Part shown: one piece after another, positions 15,224 to 24,873 of the stretch
Layout of the letters: the number at the start of each line of letters is the position of its first letter
Position numbering within the stretch: the stretch's first letter is position 1
Assembly (NCBI RefSeq): GCF_001509475.1
Contig: NZ_LLZG01000312.1
Location: 1-64,000, forward strand
DNA: 64,000 nucleotides
Direction of reading: 5' to 3'
From: Streptomyces regalis
Lineage (GTDB): Bacteria; Actinomycetota; Actinomycetes; Streptomycetales; Streptomycetaceae
Made by a program: the position numbers and the translations under genes
The notes under the pieces: model-generated
Told to the model about the DNA's origin: nothing
What the model saw: the letters and a program-made list of their open reading frames with translations, nothing else
Database searches by the model: none

Positions 15224-16819
15224 TCACCCGATCCGCGCCAGCACCTCCCCCGTCCGTCGGCTCCACGCCACCACCACCGCCTCCTCCGGCACCTTCTTCC
15301 ACCGCGTCAGCAGCAGCCAGCGCGCGTGGTACCGCCGGGCGACGGCCGTGCGTTCGGCGCGGGCCGACCTGTCGGAGAGATAGGCGCGGACATCGGCGAG
15401 CCGGCGCTCCCGCTCCCGCTCGTCCAGGGCGGGGTCGGGCCAGATCGGCGCGGCGAGGTTCGGCCCGTACCCGGGGATCGAGCGGGGTGCGAAGTGCCCG
15501 TCGGAGATCACCACCTCGCCCTTCCCGACGTGCCGTGCCGCCCAGACGTACGACGGCCAGCGCGATGGCTGCTCGAGGCCGATCGGATCCAGTGCGCGCG
15601 GCACCACCGCCCCGCCCTGCACGGTGAGGAACCCGACGCAGGCCCCGACGGCCGCCGCCCCGCCCAGCACCTGCCGCGCCCTGCGCCACGGCCGGGGCGC
15701 CGCCAGCTCCACCGCGAGCGCGAACTGCAGCGGGACCAGGGTGAGCCCGAGGATCCTGCCGTAGGTGTAGCGGCCGCTGACCCAGCCGTACGCCACGAAC
15801 AGGCAGTCGAGGGCGAACAGCAGCACCAGCGGATCCCGCCAGGAACCCCGCCGCCACCGCAGCCACAGCGCCGGCAGCCCCAGCAGCGCCAGCCAGAACT
15901 GGCCGCCGAGATGCTCGTACAGCCGCCGGTGCATCCAGTCCACGCTCTCGTCCCCGGCCAGCGCGAACACGTCGAAGAACGGCCACCACCCGGCGACCAG
16001 CCCCGCCCCCCCCGCCGTCACCCCCCACCGCACGACCACGGCGGCCCTCCACCCCCGCTGCCACCCGGCGACGAACGCCACCGCCCCCAGCACCGCCGCC
16101 GCCGCGCTGATCGGATGGATCAGCAGGATCAGCCCGTACAGCGCGCCGAGCCCCGCATGCCCGGCGAACCCCGGCAGCCCGCTCGGCCCGACGTACCGGA
16201 CGAGCCCCTCCCCGCGCGCCCGCGCCCCCGTGAGCGCCCACGCCCAGAACGTGAGCCCGATGGCGAAGGCCGACGGATAGCCGAGGTTCCCCGTCATCGA
16301 CATCAGGCTCAGGTATCCGCTCCACCAGGCCCGCTCGGTCCCCCACAGCAGGGTCATCGCCCCCAGCGCGAGCACCGGCGCCCACGGCCTCGGCGTCAGC
16401 ACTCGCACGAAGCGGCCGAGGCCGGTCAGCAGCACCAGCAGGTTCAGCGGCCCGGCCAGCCGCACCACCTCCCAGCCGCCCAGCCCGGTCAGCCGGGCGA
16501 ACGCGCCCTGCGCGACCGCGTACGGCGAGTAGTACGGGCTGCCCGCGCCCGGCAGGTCCGCCATCGGATGACGGGGGTGGAGCAGGTTCGCCTTGAGGCG
16601 TTCTACGACCGCCGCATGCTGGCCCGCGTCGCAGCACAGCGGCACGGCCCAGTACGCCAGCAGCATCACCAGGAAAAACAGAAAGCCGAAGACCTGATAC
16701 GGCGTCGGACGCCAACTGCGGCCGCCGCGCAGGGCACTCGCGCCGCGCACGGTCCTCCGGACGAGGACACCTACAGCGCCGGCAGTGCTGGTCGTTGAGG
16801 TTGTGTGGGTTTGAGGCAT
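15224..16819 (-). CDS. Large multi-pass membrane protein, possible GT-C type glycosyltransferase
   Basis: A 531-aa integral membrane protein with about ten hydrophobic segments (for example FGFLFFLVMLLAYWAV, YGLILLIHPISAAAAVLGAV, GLVAGWWPFFDVFAL) and a soluble C-terminal region of about 120 residues. After the first segment, LCCDAGQHAAVV holds an acidic residue in an extracytoplasmic loop, the position of the catalytic Asp in GT-C transferases. Long loops with SPYYSPYAVAQG and YLSLMSMTGNLGYP fit a lipid-linked sugar substrate. No specific family was recognised. The GC-rich gene lies just downstream of the glycerophosphotransferase fusions and probably belongs to the same envelope locus. No clear ribosome binding site precedes its ATG. 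Confidence 0.7.
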   Translation of the reverse strand: MPQTHTTSTTSTAGAVGVLVRRTVRGASALRGGRSWRPTPYQVFGFLFFLVMLLAYWAVPLCCDAGQHAAVVERLKANLLHPRHPMADLPGAGSPYYSPYAVAQGAFARLTGLGGWEVVRLAGPLNLLVLLTGLGRFVRVLTPRPWAPVLALGAMTLLWGTERAWWSGYLSLMSMTGNLGYPSAFAIGLTFWAWALTGARARGEGLVRYVGPSGLPGFAGHAGLGALYGLILLIHPISAAAAVLGAVAFVAGWQRGWRAAVVVRWGVTAGGAGLVAGWWPFFDVFALAGDESVDWMHRRLYEHLGGQFWLALLGLPALWLRWRRGSWRDPLVLLFALDCLFVAYGWVSGRYTYGRILGLTLVPLQFALAVELAAPRPWRRARQVLGGAAAVGACVGFLTVQGGAVVPRALDPIGLEQPSRWPSYVWAARHVGKGEVVISDGHFAPRSIPGYGPNLAAPIWPDPALDERERERRLADVRAYLSDRSARAERTAVARRYHARWLLLTRWKKVPEEAVVVAWSRRTGEVLARIG

Positions 16820-16869
16820 TTGCCGTATGTTCCCGATCGAGCCGGTCGGGTAATCGGCTTTACCTCACG

Positions 16870-19101
16870 TCACCTCATCGAGTGAGCCCTCGGGTCCGCC
16901 GGAGCCGGCACCCTCACCCCGCTCGCACGCTCCGGCATCGACTCACCCAGCAGCAACGTCCGTACGACCCGTTCCGCGGCCAACCCGTCGTCGAACTCGC
17001 AGAACCGCTCCCGGAACCCGGCCCGCAACCGCGCCGACTCCTCGTCCTGCCACGTCCCGGACGCGAACAGCCACGCCAACTCCCGGTAGGAACGGGACAC
17101 ATGACCCGGCGCGTCGGCCGTGATGTCGAAGTAGGTGCCCCGGCTCGCCGCGTACGCCCCCCAGTCGTCGGCGTGGATCACGATCGGCCGGTCCAGGTTG
17201 GTGTAGTCGAACATCAGGGCCGAGTAGTCGGTGACCAGCACATCGGCGGCGAGCAGCACATCCTCGACGTGCGGCTCGTCCGTCGCGTCGATCAGCACGC
17301 CCCGCCGGTGCAGATCGGCCAGGCCCATCCCGCGTGCCGTGCCCTGCGCCAGCGACGGATGCAGGCGTACGACGAGCGTGTGGCCCGCGCCGAGATCCTC
17401 GGCGAACCGGGCGAGATCGATCCGGTCGACATGGCCGCCCCGGCGGTACTCGCGGCGGGTCGGCGCGTACAGCACGACGGTGTCACCGGCGGGCACGCCG
17501 AGCCGCGCACGGGCGGCCGCACCGGCCTCCGGCCCCGCGTTGACCAGCACGTCATTGCGCGGACTCCCCGTCCGCAGCGAAGTGAAGTGACACGGATACG
17601 CCCGCTCCCACGCCAGCTCCGAGTGCCGGTTGGCCACCAGGCTGTAGTCCCAGCGGTCGGCCCGCCACAGCATCTTCGGCACGTCGACGCCGTGCCGCGC
17701 GCCGGGCTTGGTCAGCAGGTCGGCCGCCATGTACTTGAGCGGGGTGCCCTGGTGGGTCTGCACGTGCACGCTGCCGGGGCGCTTGGCCAGGGTGCCGGGC
17801 CAGTTGACGTTGTTCACCCAGAACGTGGCCCGCGCCATGACCTCGTGATAGCGCCGCGAGCCCGGCGTCACGAAGTCGGTGCCGGGCGGCAGCGCGTCCA
17901 CCGCGTCCTCCTGCACCACCCACACGCCCCTGATGTGCGGGGCGATCTCGCGGGCCTTGGCGTGGATCGCCGCCGGATCACCCAGCACCCCGCGATGCGA
18001 GAACGCCGAGTAGACGGCCAGGTGCGGATCGAGCGGGAGCTTCGACTGGGCCGCGTACCAGACCCGTTGGGCCCGCTGCGACGCCGCCTGCGCCACCCGC
18101 CGCTTGCCGTTCCCCGCCCCCCTGCGCAGGTCACGCAGGCCGCGTGCCACGGCATACGACGCATACGGCGCCGTCGCCAGCAGCCGCATCTCCTTGCCGC
18201 GCCAGCCGTCGGGCGGGGTGAAGCCCTCCGGGACGTGGCGGGCGTGGAAGGAGCGGATCCGGCGGTAGAAGTCCGGGCGGTCCTTCGGCATCACCCGGTC
18301 CTCCCGGGCGAGCACGAACAGCATGTGATCCAGAGCCCGTTCGAACAGCAGCGGGCGCGCCCACGCCAGGTCCGGGCGCGATTCGAGGAACGCGAACAGG
18401 CCCTCGTACTGCGGGAAGATGTCGAAGTGCCGCCGCCCCGGCGTCTTGGTGATCGCGCCCTGCCTGCGCTGCCGGTACTCGACCCCGATCCGCTCCAGGC
18501 AGGCGATGCGGTCGGCCAGCACCATCGAGCGGTAGGTGACGGGCGCGTCCTCGTACAGGCCCGGCGCGTAGCGCAGCTCGTGCTTGAGGAAGAAGTCACG
18601 CCGGTAGGCCTTGTTCCAGGCGACCAGGAACAGGTGCAGGTACTCCGGGCTCTCACGGACGCTGAACGTGTCCGTGCCGGCCGCGGCCAGCAGGTCCGCC
18701 GCCGTGCTCCGGCCGCCGCGTCCCCACCAGTGGGTGCGCACGTGGTCGAAGACCAGGATGTCCGGCTCCTCGGCCTCCTCCAGACGTGCGGCGACGGCGG
18801 CCAGCAGGCCGGGCGTGTAGTGGTCGTCGCTGTCGAGGAAGAGGACGTAGTCGCCGCTCGCCTGCTCCAGACCGGCGTTGCGGGCCCGGCCGAGGCCCAC
18901 GTTCTCCGGCAGGTGCAGCACACGCACGCGTGCGTCGCGTTCGGCGTAGGCGTCCAGGATGGCGGGGCAGCCGTCGGGGGAGCGGTCGTCGACGGCGATC
19001 ACCTCGAAGTCGGTGTACGACTGCCCGAGCACCGAGTCCAGGCACTCCCGCAGAAAGCCCTGCACCTTGAAGACGGGGACGATGATGCTGAAGCGGGGCA
19101 C
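16870..19101 (-). CDS. Bifunctional GT2 glycosyltransferase / CDP-glycerol glycerophosphotransferase
   Basis: A 743-aa fusion enzyme. N-terminal GT2 domain (about 1-230): RFSIIVPVFKVQGFL, DDRSPDG, NVGLGRARNAG and FLDSDDHYTP. C-terminal TagF-like domain (about 370-715): QTHQGTPLKYM, SPRNDVLV, LYAPTRREYRRGG, VRLHPSLAQ and VTDYSALMFDYTNLDRPIVIH. It would add a sugar and a polyol-phosphate to a growing repeat unit at the membrane. The GTG start at 19099-19101 is one base after the TGA of the paralogue upstream, with AGGA as ribosome binding site, so the two are made together. It differs from the paralogues by HQGTP in place of HHGTP/QHGTP and RLHPS in place of RAHYF, so donor or acceptor may differ. 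Confidence 0.88.
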   Translation of the reverse strand: MPRFSIIVPVFKVQGFLRECLDSVLGQSYTDFEVIAVDDRSPDGCPAILDAYAERDARVRVLHLPENVGLGRARNAGLEQASGDYVLFLDSDDHYTPGLLAAVAARLEEAEEPDILVFDHVRTHWWGRGGRSTAADLLAAAGTDTFSVRESPEYLHLFLVAWNKAYRRDFFLKHELRYAPGLYEDAPVTYRSMVLADRIACLERIGVEYRQRRQGAITKTPGRRHFDIFPQYEGLFAFLESRPDLAWARPLLFERALDHMLFVLAREDRVMPKDRPDFYRRIRSFHARHVPEGFTPPDGWRGKEMRLLATAPYASYAVARGLRDLRRGAGNGKRRVAQAASQRAQRVWYAAQSKLPLDPHLAVYSAFSHRGVLGDPAAIHAKAREIAPHIRGVWVVQEDAVDALPPGTDFVTPGSRRYHEVMARATFWVNNVNWPGTLAKRPGSVHVQTHQGTPLKYMAADLLTKPGARHGVDVPKMLWRADRWDYSLVANRHSELAWERAYPCHFTSLRTGSPRNDVLVNAGPEAGAAARARLGVPAGDTVVLYAPTRREYRRGGHVDRIDLARFAEDLGAGHTLVVRLHPSLAQGTARGMGLADLHRRGVLIDATDEPHVEDVLLAADVLVTDYSALMFDYTNLDRPIVIHADDWGAYAASRGTYFDITADAPGHVSRSYRELAWLFASGTWQDEESARLRAGFRERFCEFDDGLAAERVVRTLLLGESMPERASGVRVPAPADPRAHSMR

Positions 19102-19102
19102 G

Positions 19103-21304
19103 TCAGTTCCTCACGAGGGTCGTCGCGGCGGGGGCGGGGATGCGCTCGGCGAGGGGGATCACCGGTTCGATCGCCTCGGGCGGCTCACCCAGCAGCACCC
19201 GGCGTACGACACGCTCGGCGGCGCGCCCGTCGTCGAACTGGCAGAACCGCTCCCGGAACGCGGCGCGCAGGGCCCTGGCCTCCTCGTCCGCCCACGAGCC
19301 GTCACGGAAGACGGCCGCCAGCTCCCCCGGCGTGCGGGCCACCCGGCCCGGCGGAGCTGCCATCAGGTCGAAGTAGACACCCCTCAGCTCCCGGTAGACG
19401 TCCCAGTCGTCCGCGTACACGACGATCGGCCGGTCCAGGTTGGCGTAGTCGAACATGATCGAGGAGTAGTCGGTGATCAGCGCGTCGGCGGCCAGGCACA
19501 CGTCCTCCGACGAGCGGTGCCCGGTGACGTCGATGATCCGGCCGGTGCCGCGCGCGGCGCCCTGGTCGTAGAAGTAGTGGGCGCGCAGCAGCACCACGTA
19601 CTCGTCGCCGATCTCCTCGCACAGCGCCCGAAGGTCGAGCCCCGGCTCGAAGCCGGTGGCGTGGTCGCGGTGCGTGGGCGCGTAGAGCAGGGCCTTCTTG
19701 CCCTCGGGTACGCCGAGTTCGCGGCGGACGCGGGCGACGTCGGCGGCGGTCGACGTGTAGTAGGCGTCGTTGCGCGGATAGCCGTACTCGACGGTCTCGT
19801 GCGCGGCGGGGAAGGCGCTCTCCCACATCTGAGTGGAGTGCCGGTTGGAGGTGAGGTTGTAGTCCCAGCGGTCCACGCGGGCCAGCAGCTTGGCGAAGCT
19901 GCCGGTCGCGGCTGCCACCACGGGGTACGTCGCCTGGTCGGCGCCCATCTTCTTCAGCGGGGTGCCGTGCTGGGTCGACAGATGCACGCTGCCCCTGCGC
20001 TTGACGACGGCGTCCGCGAAGTTGGCGTTGTTGACCAGGTACTTGGCGCGGGCCAGCACGTCCCAGTACTTACGGCTGCCGATGACGGCGTACTCCACGT
20101 CCTTCGGCACGGTGTGCGCCTGGTCCGCCTCGACCACGAACACCGAGCGGATGTGCGGGGCGAGCTCGCGGGCCTTGGCGTGGATCGCGGCCGGATTGCA
20201 GACATAGCCGCGCCCCCAGTACGCGCAGTACACGGCGAGGTTCCGATCCAGCGGGCGCCGCAGCTGAAGCCGGTACCGCAGCCGCGTGCGCAGCCCGCGC
20301 GGACGCGGCACACCCGAAGCCGCCCTCGCCGCCGCCTGGTTGGCCCGGCGCAGCGCCCGGAACGCCGCATACGCCCCGCTCGCCAGCAGCCGGTGCTGCA
20401 CCCCGAGACTGCCGCCCGGCGTCCGGAACCCGGCGGGGCGGTAGCGCCGGTAGAGCCGGCCGGCCCGCCGGAAGAAGGCCCGGCGCCCGCGCGGCAGCCG
20501 ACGCGGATGAGCGGCCGTCTTCAGTACGGCGGCGAAGAGCTGCTCGAACAGCGCCGCACGCCGCTCCTCGGACAGCCCCTGCTCGGCCGCCAGCGTCAGC
20601 ACCAGCTCGGCCTGGTCCAGCAGCTCGAAGTGATGCTCCCCCGGCAGGCCCAGCCGGCTGCCCTGCCGCCGCAGCAGATGCCGTACGACGACCTGGCGCA
20701 GCACCGCCATGCGCTCGGCGCCCAGCACGACCAGACCGCCGAAGCCGACATCGGTGAAGTGGCCGTCGGGAAAGGCGAGGTGGCGCTCGGCGAGGAAGGT
20801 CCGCCGGTAGGCCGCACTCCACGCCGGGAACTGGACCCCCGTCAGCTCGACAGCCTCCCCGGGCGAGAAGACCCCGCCCGGTGTCCGTGCCAGCAGCAGC
20901 GCGGCCGGGTTGGTCGGCTCACCCACCCACCACGGGGTCCGCTCGTGCTCGAAGTGCAGGACATCCACGTCACCGGTCTCGCCCAGCCGGGCGTCCAGCG
21001 CCGCCAGCGCGCCCGGCACCAGCACGTCGTCGCCGTCCAGGAACAGCACCCAGTCACCGATCGCCGCCCGCAGCCCGGCATTGCGCGCCCCGGCCAGCCC
21101 GGCCGTCGGCGGCGAGCTCACGGGCGCCACCCGGCAGTCCCGCTCGGCGTACCCGGCGACGACGTGCGCCGCCGGGGAGTCGGGGGCGTCGCAGACCGGG
21201 ATCAGCTCGAAGTCGCCGAACGGCTGGGCGAGGACCGAGTCCAGCGCCTGGGACAGCCGGCCGGCGACCCCATGGGACGGAACGATGATGCTGAAGCGGG
21301 GCAT
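19103..21304 (-). CDS. Bifunctional GT2 glycosyltransferase / CDP-glycerol glycerophosphotransferase
   Basis: A 733-aa paralogue of the proteins at 16870-19101 and 21494-23755. GT2 part: RFSIIVPSHGVAGRL, CDAPDSP in place of the usual DDxSPD, TAGLAGARNAG and FLDGDDVLVP (DGDD instead of DSDD). Glycerophosphotransferase part: STQHGTPLKKMG, YGYPRNDAYY, LLYAPTHRDHATG, LLRAHYFYD and ITDYSSIMFDYANLDRPIVVY. The changed nucleotide and metal motifs hint at a different donor or weakened transferase activity in the first half. The start is ATG at 21302-21304 with AAGAG upstream. It is the first gene of a pair with 16870-19101. Confidence 0.87.
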   Translation of the reverse strand: MPRFSIIVPSHGVAGRLSQALDSVLAQPFGDFELIPVCDAPDSPAAHVVAGYAERDCRVAPVSSPPTAGLAGARNAGLRAAIGDWVLFLDGDDVLVPGALAALDARLGETGDVDVLHFEHERTPWWVGEPTNPAALLLARTPGGVFSPGEAVELTGVQFPAWSAAYRRTFLAERHLAFPDGHFTDVGFGGLVVLGAERMAVLRQVVVRHLLRRQGSRLGLPGEHHFELLDQAELVLTLAAEQGLSEERRAALFEQLFAAVLKTAAHPRRLPRGRRAFFRRAGRLYRRYRPAGFRTPGGSLGVQHRLLASGAYAAFRALRRANQAAARAASGVPRPRGLRTRLRYRLQLRRPLDRNLAVYCAYWGRGYVCNPAAIHAKARELAPHIRSVFVVEADQAHTVPKDVEYAVIGSRKYWDVLARAKYLVNNANFADAVVKRRGSVHLSTQHGTPLKKMGADQATYPVVAAATGSFAKLLARVDRWDYNLTSNRHSTQMWESAFPAAHETVEYGYPRNDAYYTSTAADVARVRRELGVPEGKKALLYAPTHRDHATGFEPGLDLRALCEEIGDEYVVLLRAHYFYDQGAARGTGRIIDVTGHRSSEDVCLAADALITDYSSIMFDYANLDRPIVVYADDWDVYRELRGVYFDLMAAPPGRVARTPGELAAVFRDGSWADEEARALRAAFRERFCQFDDGRAAERVVRRVLLGEPPEAIEPVIPLAERIPAPAATTLVRN

Positions 21305-21493
21305 ACTGCTCTTTCTGTCGATGGGCTGGCGGCCGGGTTCTTCAGGGGGCCGGAGTCGGCCTCACTCGGTGCGACGGCGGCCGGGCCGCCCGGCCGGACG
21401 CCAGGTGTGCGGCCGGCTCGGCGTGGGCCGCGACGGGCTGGAGGGCATGCGACTCCTTTTCTGGCTCCTCTTCCGTTTCCGTGAGAACGGCGT
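21305..21493. other. Spacer between two glycerophosphotransferase fusions
   Basis: These 189 bases are GC-rich with no convincing gene or promoter. On the minus strand two open frames run through, but both have the Arg/Pro-rich composition of shadow translation. Possibly the scar of the duplication that produced the neighbouring paralogues. Confidence 0.4.
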
Positions 21494-23755
21494 TCAGAGG
21501 CTCTCGGTGACGGTCCGGGTGCCGGTGGGCTGCGGCACGGTGGCGAGCGGGGAGTGGGCGAGCGACGCGGCCGGCGACGGTACGGGGTGGCGTTTGTCGA
21601 GCGGTACGACGGACGGTCGGACGGTCTCGCCCAGCACGACATGGCGCACGACCCGCTCGGCGGCGCGTCCGTCGCCGTACGGGCAGAAACGCTCGCGGAA
21701 CGCCGCCCGCAGCTGCGCGGAGCGCGAGCCGCGCCAGTGCCCTGTGGTGAAGATGTCGATCAGCTCGTCCTCGCTGCGCGACACCGCGCCCGGCGGGAAG
21801 GAGCGCAGGTCGAAGTAGGTGCCACGGGCCGCCTCGTACGCCTCCCGGTCGTCCGCGTGGATCACGATCGGCCGGTCCAGGTCGGCGTAGTCGAACATGA
21901 GGGACGAGTAGTCGGTGACCAGGGCGTCCGAGGCGAGGCACAGCGACTCGACGCTCGGGTGGTCGGTGACGTCGATGACCTGGCCCGCGGTGGGGGCGAG
22001 CGGGCCGCCGTGCCGGGGGTGCGCGCGGGCCAGGACGACGAAGCGAGGGCCCAGGCGGCGCAGGACGTGGTGCAGGTCGAGGGTGGTGCGCTGGGTGCGG
22101 CGGTAGTCGCGGTGGGTGGGTGCGTAGAGGATCACGACCACGCCCTGGGGGATGCCGAGCGACTCCCGGATCCGGGCCACGTCCGCCGAAGTGGCCTGCT
22201 GGAAGACGTCATTGCGCGGGTTGCCGTATTCGAGGGTGGTGTAGCCGCCCGGGTAGACGCGCTCCCAGATCAGGGTGGAGTGGCGGTTGGCGGACAGGAC
22301 GTAGTCCCACTTGTCGACGTCGTCGAGGAGTTCGTCGAAGTCCGTGTCCCCCGCGGCTGCCGGGCGTTCGCGCAGGTCAAGGCCCATGTGCTTGAGCGGG
22401 GTGCCCTGCCGGGTCTGCACGAGGACCTGGCCGCGGCGCTTGACCAGGCGGCGGTCGAAGTCGGCGTTGTGGACGAAGTACTTGGAGCGGGCGAGGGCCG
22501 TCCAGTAGGCGGCCGTGTCGGGGCGCAGCCGGCGGGTGCCGTCGGGGACGGAGTCGTGCTGCTCGGCCTCGGCGATCCAGGCCGTGCGGATGCCCGGGGC
22601 GTGCGTGCGGAACGCCCGCTCCAGGGCGCCGGGGTTGCAGCCGTGGCCGCGCACGCCCTGAGCGGCGAAGACGGCACGGTCGGCGCGCAGCGGGAGGCGC
22701 CGCTGGATGCGGTAGTGCAGGCGCAGGGCGGTGGAGCGCAGGCCCTTCATCAGGCGGTTGGTGAACTTGGCGCTGCGGCGGACCAGGGCCGCCGCCAGGT
22801 GCAGGGCGCGGTAGGTGCGGTGCAGGCCCAGGCGGACCAGGGTGTGATGGACCCGGGTGCGCGGGGGGACCGGCGCGCCCGGGGAGCGGTAGCGGCGGTA
22901 GTAGGTGCGGGCCGTGCGCAGGAACTCCGCGCGGCTGCGGCGCGGCAGGCGGTCGCGGCGGGCGAACACCACGACCAGGTGGTCGACCATCCGGCGGAAC
23001 AACAGCGGCCGCCAGCGGGCGAGTTCGGGGTTCTGCTCGACGTACGCGAAGACACGGTCGTACTGCTCGAAGATGTCGAAGTGCCGCGGGCTGACCGTGC
23101 CGAGGATGCCGCCCCGGCGCCGCTGCCGGTAGTGCACGCACACCCGGTCCAGGGTCGCGATCGACTCCGCCGTCATCAGGACCGGGTACGTCCAGGGCGT
23201 GTCCTCGTAGTAGCCGGACGGGAAGGCGAAGCCCTCCTCCGTCACGAACTCCCGCCGGTACGCCTTGTTCCAGGCGACCATCAGCAGGCGCAGCAGCCCC
23301 GGCCGGTCCGCCAGCCGGAAGGGCGCCGGGCCCTCTTCGGTGAGCTGGGCCGCGGCCTGGTTGCGGACCGTCTCGCCGGTCCAGTAGGTGCGCGCGTAGT
23401 CGTAGACCAGGACGTCCGGCTGGCCGGTCTCCTTCAGCCGGTCGGCGATCGCCTGCAGGGCGTCGGGGGTGAGACTGTCGTCGCTGTCGAGAAAGATCAG
23501 GTAGTCGCCGGTGGCCTCGGCCATACCGGCGTTGCGGGCGGGCCCCAGACCCCCGTTCTCGGCGAGGTGCACGGGGCGCACGCGCGCGTCGCGGGCCGCG
23601 AACTCGTCGATGATGGCGCCGGACGCGTCCGGCGAGCAGTCGTCGACGGCGATCAGTTCGAGATCGGGGTACGACTGCGAGAGTACCGATTCCAGGCATT
23701 CGTGCAGGTACGCCTGAACCTTGTACGCGGGGACAATGACACTGAACCTGGGCAA
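21494..23755 (-). CDS. Bifunctional GT2 glycosyltransferase / CDP-glycerol glycerophosphotransferase
   Basis: A 753-aa fusion. GT2 domain: RFSVIVPAYKVQAYL, DDCSPDA, NGGLGPARNAG and FLDSDDSLTP, all motifs intact. Polymerase domain: QTRQGTPLKHMG, YGNPRNDVFQ, ILYAPTHRDYRRT, LARAHPRHGG and VTDYSSLMFDYADLDRPIVIH. It starts with TTG at 23753-23755, with GGATG seven bases upstream; the product begins PRFSVIVP as in the paralogues, which supports that start. The C-terminal tail (PSPAASLAHSPL) is low-complexity. It is the most upstream gene of the fusion array, and its promoter should lie in 23756-23900. Confidence 0.87.
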   Translation of the reverse strand: MPRFSVIVPAYKVQAYLHECLESVLSQSYPDLELIAVDDCSPDASGAIIDEFAARDARVRPVHLAENGGLGPARNAGMAEATGDYLIFLDSDDSLTPDALQAIADRLKETGQPDVLVYDYARTYWTGETVRNQAAAQLTEEGPAPFRLADRPGLLRLLMVAWNKAYRREFVTEEGFAFPSGYYEDTPWTYPVLMTAESIATLDRVCVHYRQRRRGGILGTVSPRHFDIFEQYDRVFAYVEQNPELARWRPLLFRRMVDHLVVVFARRDRLPRRSRAEFLRTARTYYRRYRSPGAPVPPRTRVHHTLVRLGLHRTYRALHLAAALVRRSAKFTNRLMKGLRSTALRLHYRIQRRLPLRADRAVFAAQGVRGHGCNPGALERAFRTHAPGIRTAWIAEAEQHDSVPDGTRRLRPDTAAYWTALARSKYFVHNADFDRRLVKRRGQVLVQTRQGTPLKHMGLDLRERPAAAGDTDFDELLDDVDKWDYVLSANRHSTLIWERVYPGGYTTLEYGNPRNDVFQQATSADVARIRESLGIPQGVVVILYAPTHRDYRRTQRTTLDLHHVLRRLGPRFVVLARAHPRHGGPLAPTAGQVIDVTDHPSVESLCLASDALVTDYSSLMFDYADLDRPIVIHADDREAYEAARGTYFDLRSFPPGAVSRSEDELIDIFTTGHWRGSRSAQLRAAFRERFCPYGDGRAAERVVRHVVLGETVRPSVVPLDKRHPVPSPAASLAHSPLATVPQPTGTRTVTESL

Positions 23756-23880
23756 AAGACATCCACTGGGTCGGCCGGGACGGTAGGCGCTGTCGCCGTA
23801 GCGCCTTGCCCGGGAACGGCCAATGGAGTGACTTGGTTACGGGACCTGAGGCATACGAGGGACCGTAGGTGCTGCGTTTT

Positions 23881-23938
23881 CTGGGGGACGACCCCCAGAC
23901 CCCCGGCGAAGGGGCGGACCGATGACGGCCCGCCCCTT
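23881..23938 (-). terminator. Terminator of the sugar ABC transporter operon, within a Streptomyces-type intergenic repeat
   Basis: AAGGGGCGGACC at 23909-23920 and GGCCCGCCCCTT at 23927-23938 form a nearly perfect 12-bp stem with a six-base loop, 20 bases after the last permease stop. Next to it CTGGGGG/CCCCCAG at 23881-23898 forms a second hairpin that matches the intergenic repeat also seen at 27781 and 34968. Confidence 0.65.
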
Positions 23939-23958
23939 CAGGCACGGTGCGCTTGCGC

Positions 23959-24873
23959 CTACTTGACCGCGCCCGCCATCACACCGGACACGAACTGCCG
24001 CTGGAACGCGAAGAACACGACCAGCGGGATCACCATGGAGATGAACGCGCCGGGTGCCAGGATGTCGATGTTGTTGCCGAACTGGCGAACCTGTGTCTGC
24101 AGGGCGACCGTGATCGGCTGACTTCCGGAGTCCGTGAAGATCAGCGCGACCAGCATGTCGTTCCACACCCACAGGAACTGGAAGATGCCGAGCGCGGCGA
24201 TCGCCGGACCGCCGAGCGGCATCACGACGCGGAAGAACAGGCGCAGTTCACCGGCGCCGTCCAGGCGGGCCGCCTCCAGCAGCTCCCGTGGGATCTCCGC
24301 GAAGAAGTTCCGCAGCAGGAACACCGCGAACGGCAGCCCGAACCCGACGTGGAAGAGGACCACGCCGATCAGGGACCCGAAGATGCCGATGTTGCCGAAC
24401 AGTTCGGCGATCGGGATCAGCGCCACCTGCACCGGCACCACCAACAGGCCGACCACACCCAGGAACCACCAGTCGCGGCCCGGGAACTCCATCCACGCGA
24501 ACGCGTAGCCCGCGAGCGAGCCGATGACGACGACGAGGACCGTCGCCGGAACCGTGATCAGCACGGTGTTGAGGATCGAGTCGGTGATGTCGCTGTTGCT
24601 CAGGAGCTTGTCGTAGCTGTCGAAGGTGAGTTGGGACGGCTTGCTGAAGACCTCCCACCAGCCGCTCGCGGTCATCTCCTCCGGCGGGCGGAGAGACGAC
24701 AGCAGCAGCCCGATCGTCGGCACCAGCCAGAACAGGCCCACGACGATCAGGAACACCCGCACGAGCCCCCCGCTGACGCCGGAGGCGAGCCGGGCGCCGA
24801 GGGACTCCTTGACGTTGACGGTCGTGAGCGGCTCGGGCGTCCCCTTGGTGAGCCCGCCGGCGTCCGCACTCAT
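23959..24873 (-). CDS. Sugar ABC transporter permease, MalG type
   Basis: A 304-aa inner-membrane permease, the second of a heterodimer that imports a sugar or oligosaccharide. Six membrane segments are visible (for example VFLIVVGLFWLVPTIGLLL, TVLITVPATVLVVVIGSLAG, LGVVGLLVVPVQVALIPI, FQFLWVWNDMLVALIF). The EAA loop that contacts the ATPase is EIPRELLEAARLDGAGELRL. Its ATG overlaps the stop of the MalF-like gene (ATGA), with GGGAGG upstream. No ATPase gene is in the operon, so a shared MsiK-like ATPase elsewhere probably energises it, as is usual in Streptomyces. Confidence 0.93.
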   Translation of the reverse strand: MSADAGGLTKGTPEPLTTVNVKESLGARLASGVSGGLVRVFLIVVGLFWLVPTIGLLLSSLRPPEEMTASGWWEVFSKPSQLTFDSYDKLLSNSDITDSILNTVLITVPATVLVVVIGSLAGYAFAWMEFPGRDWWFLGVVGLLVVPVQVALIPIAELFGNIGIFGSLIGVVLFHVGFGLPFAVFLLRNFFAEIPRELLEAARLDGAGELRLFFRVVMPLGGPAIAALGIFQFLWVWNDMLVALIFTDSGSQPITVALQTQVRQFGNNIDILAPGAFISMVIPLVVFFAFQRQFVSGVMAGAVK

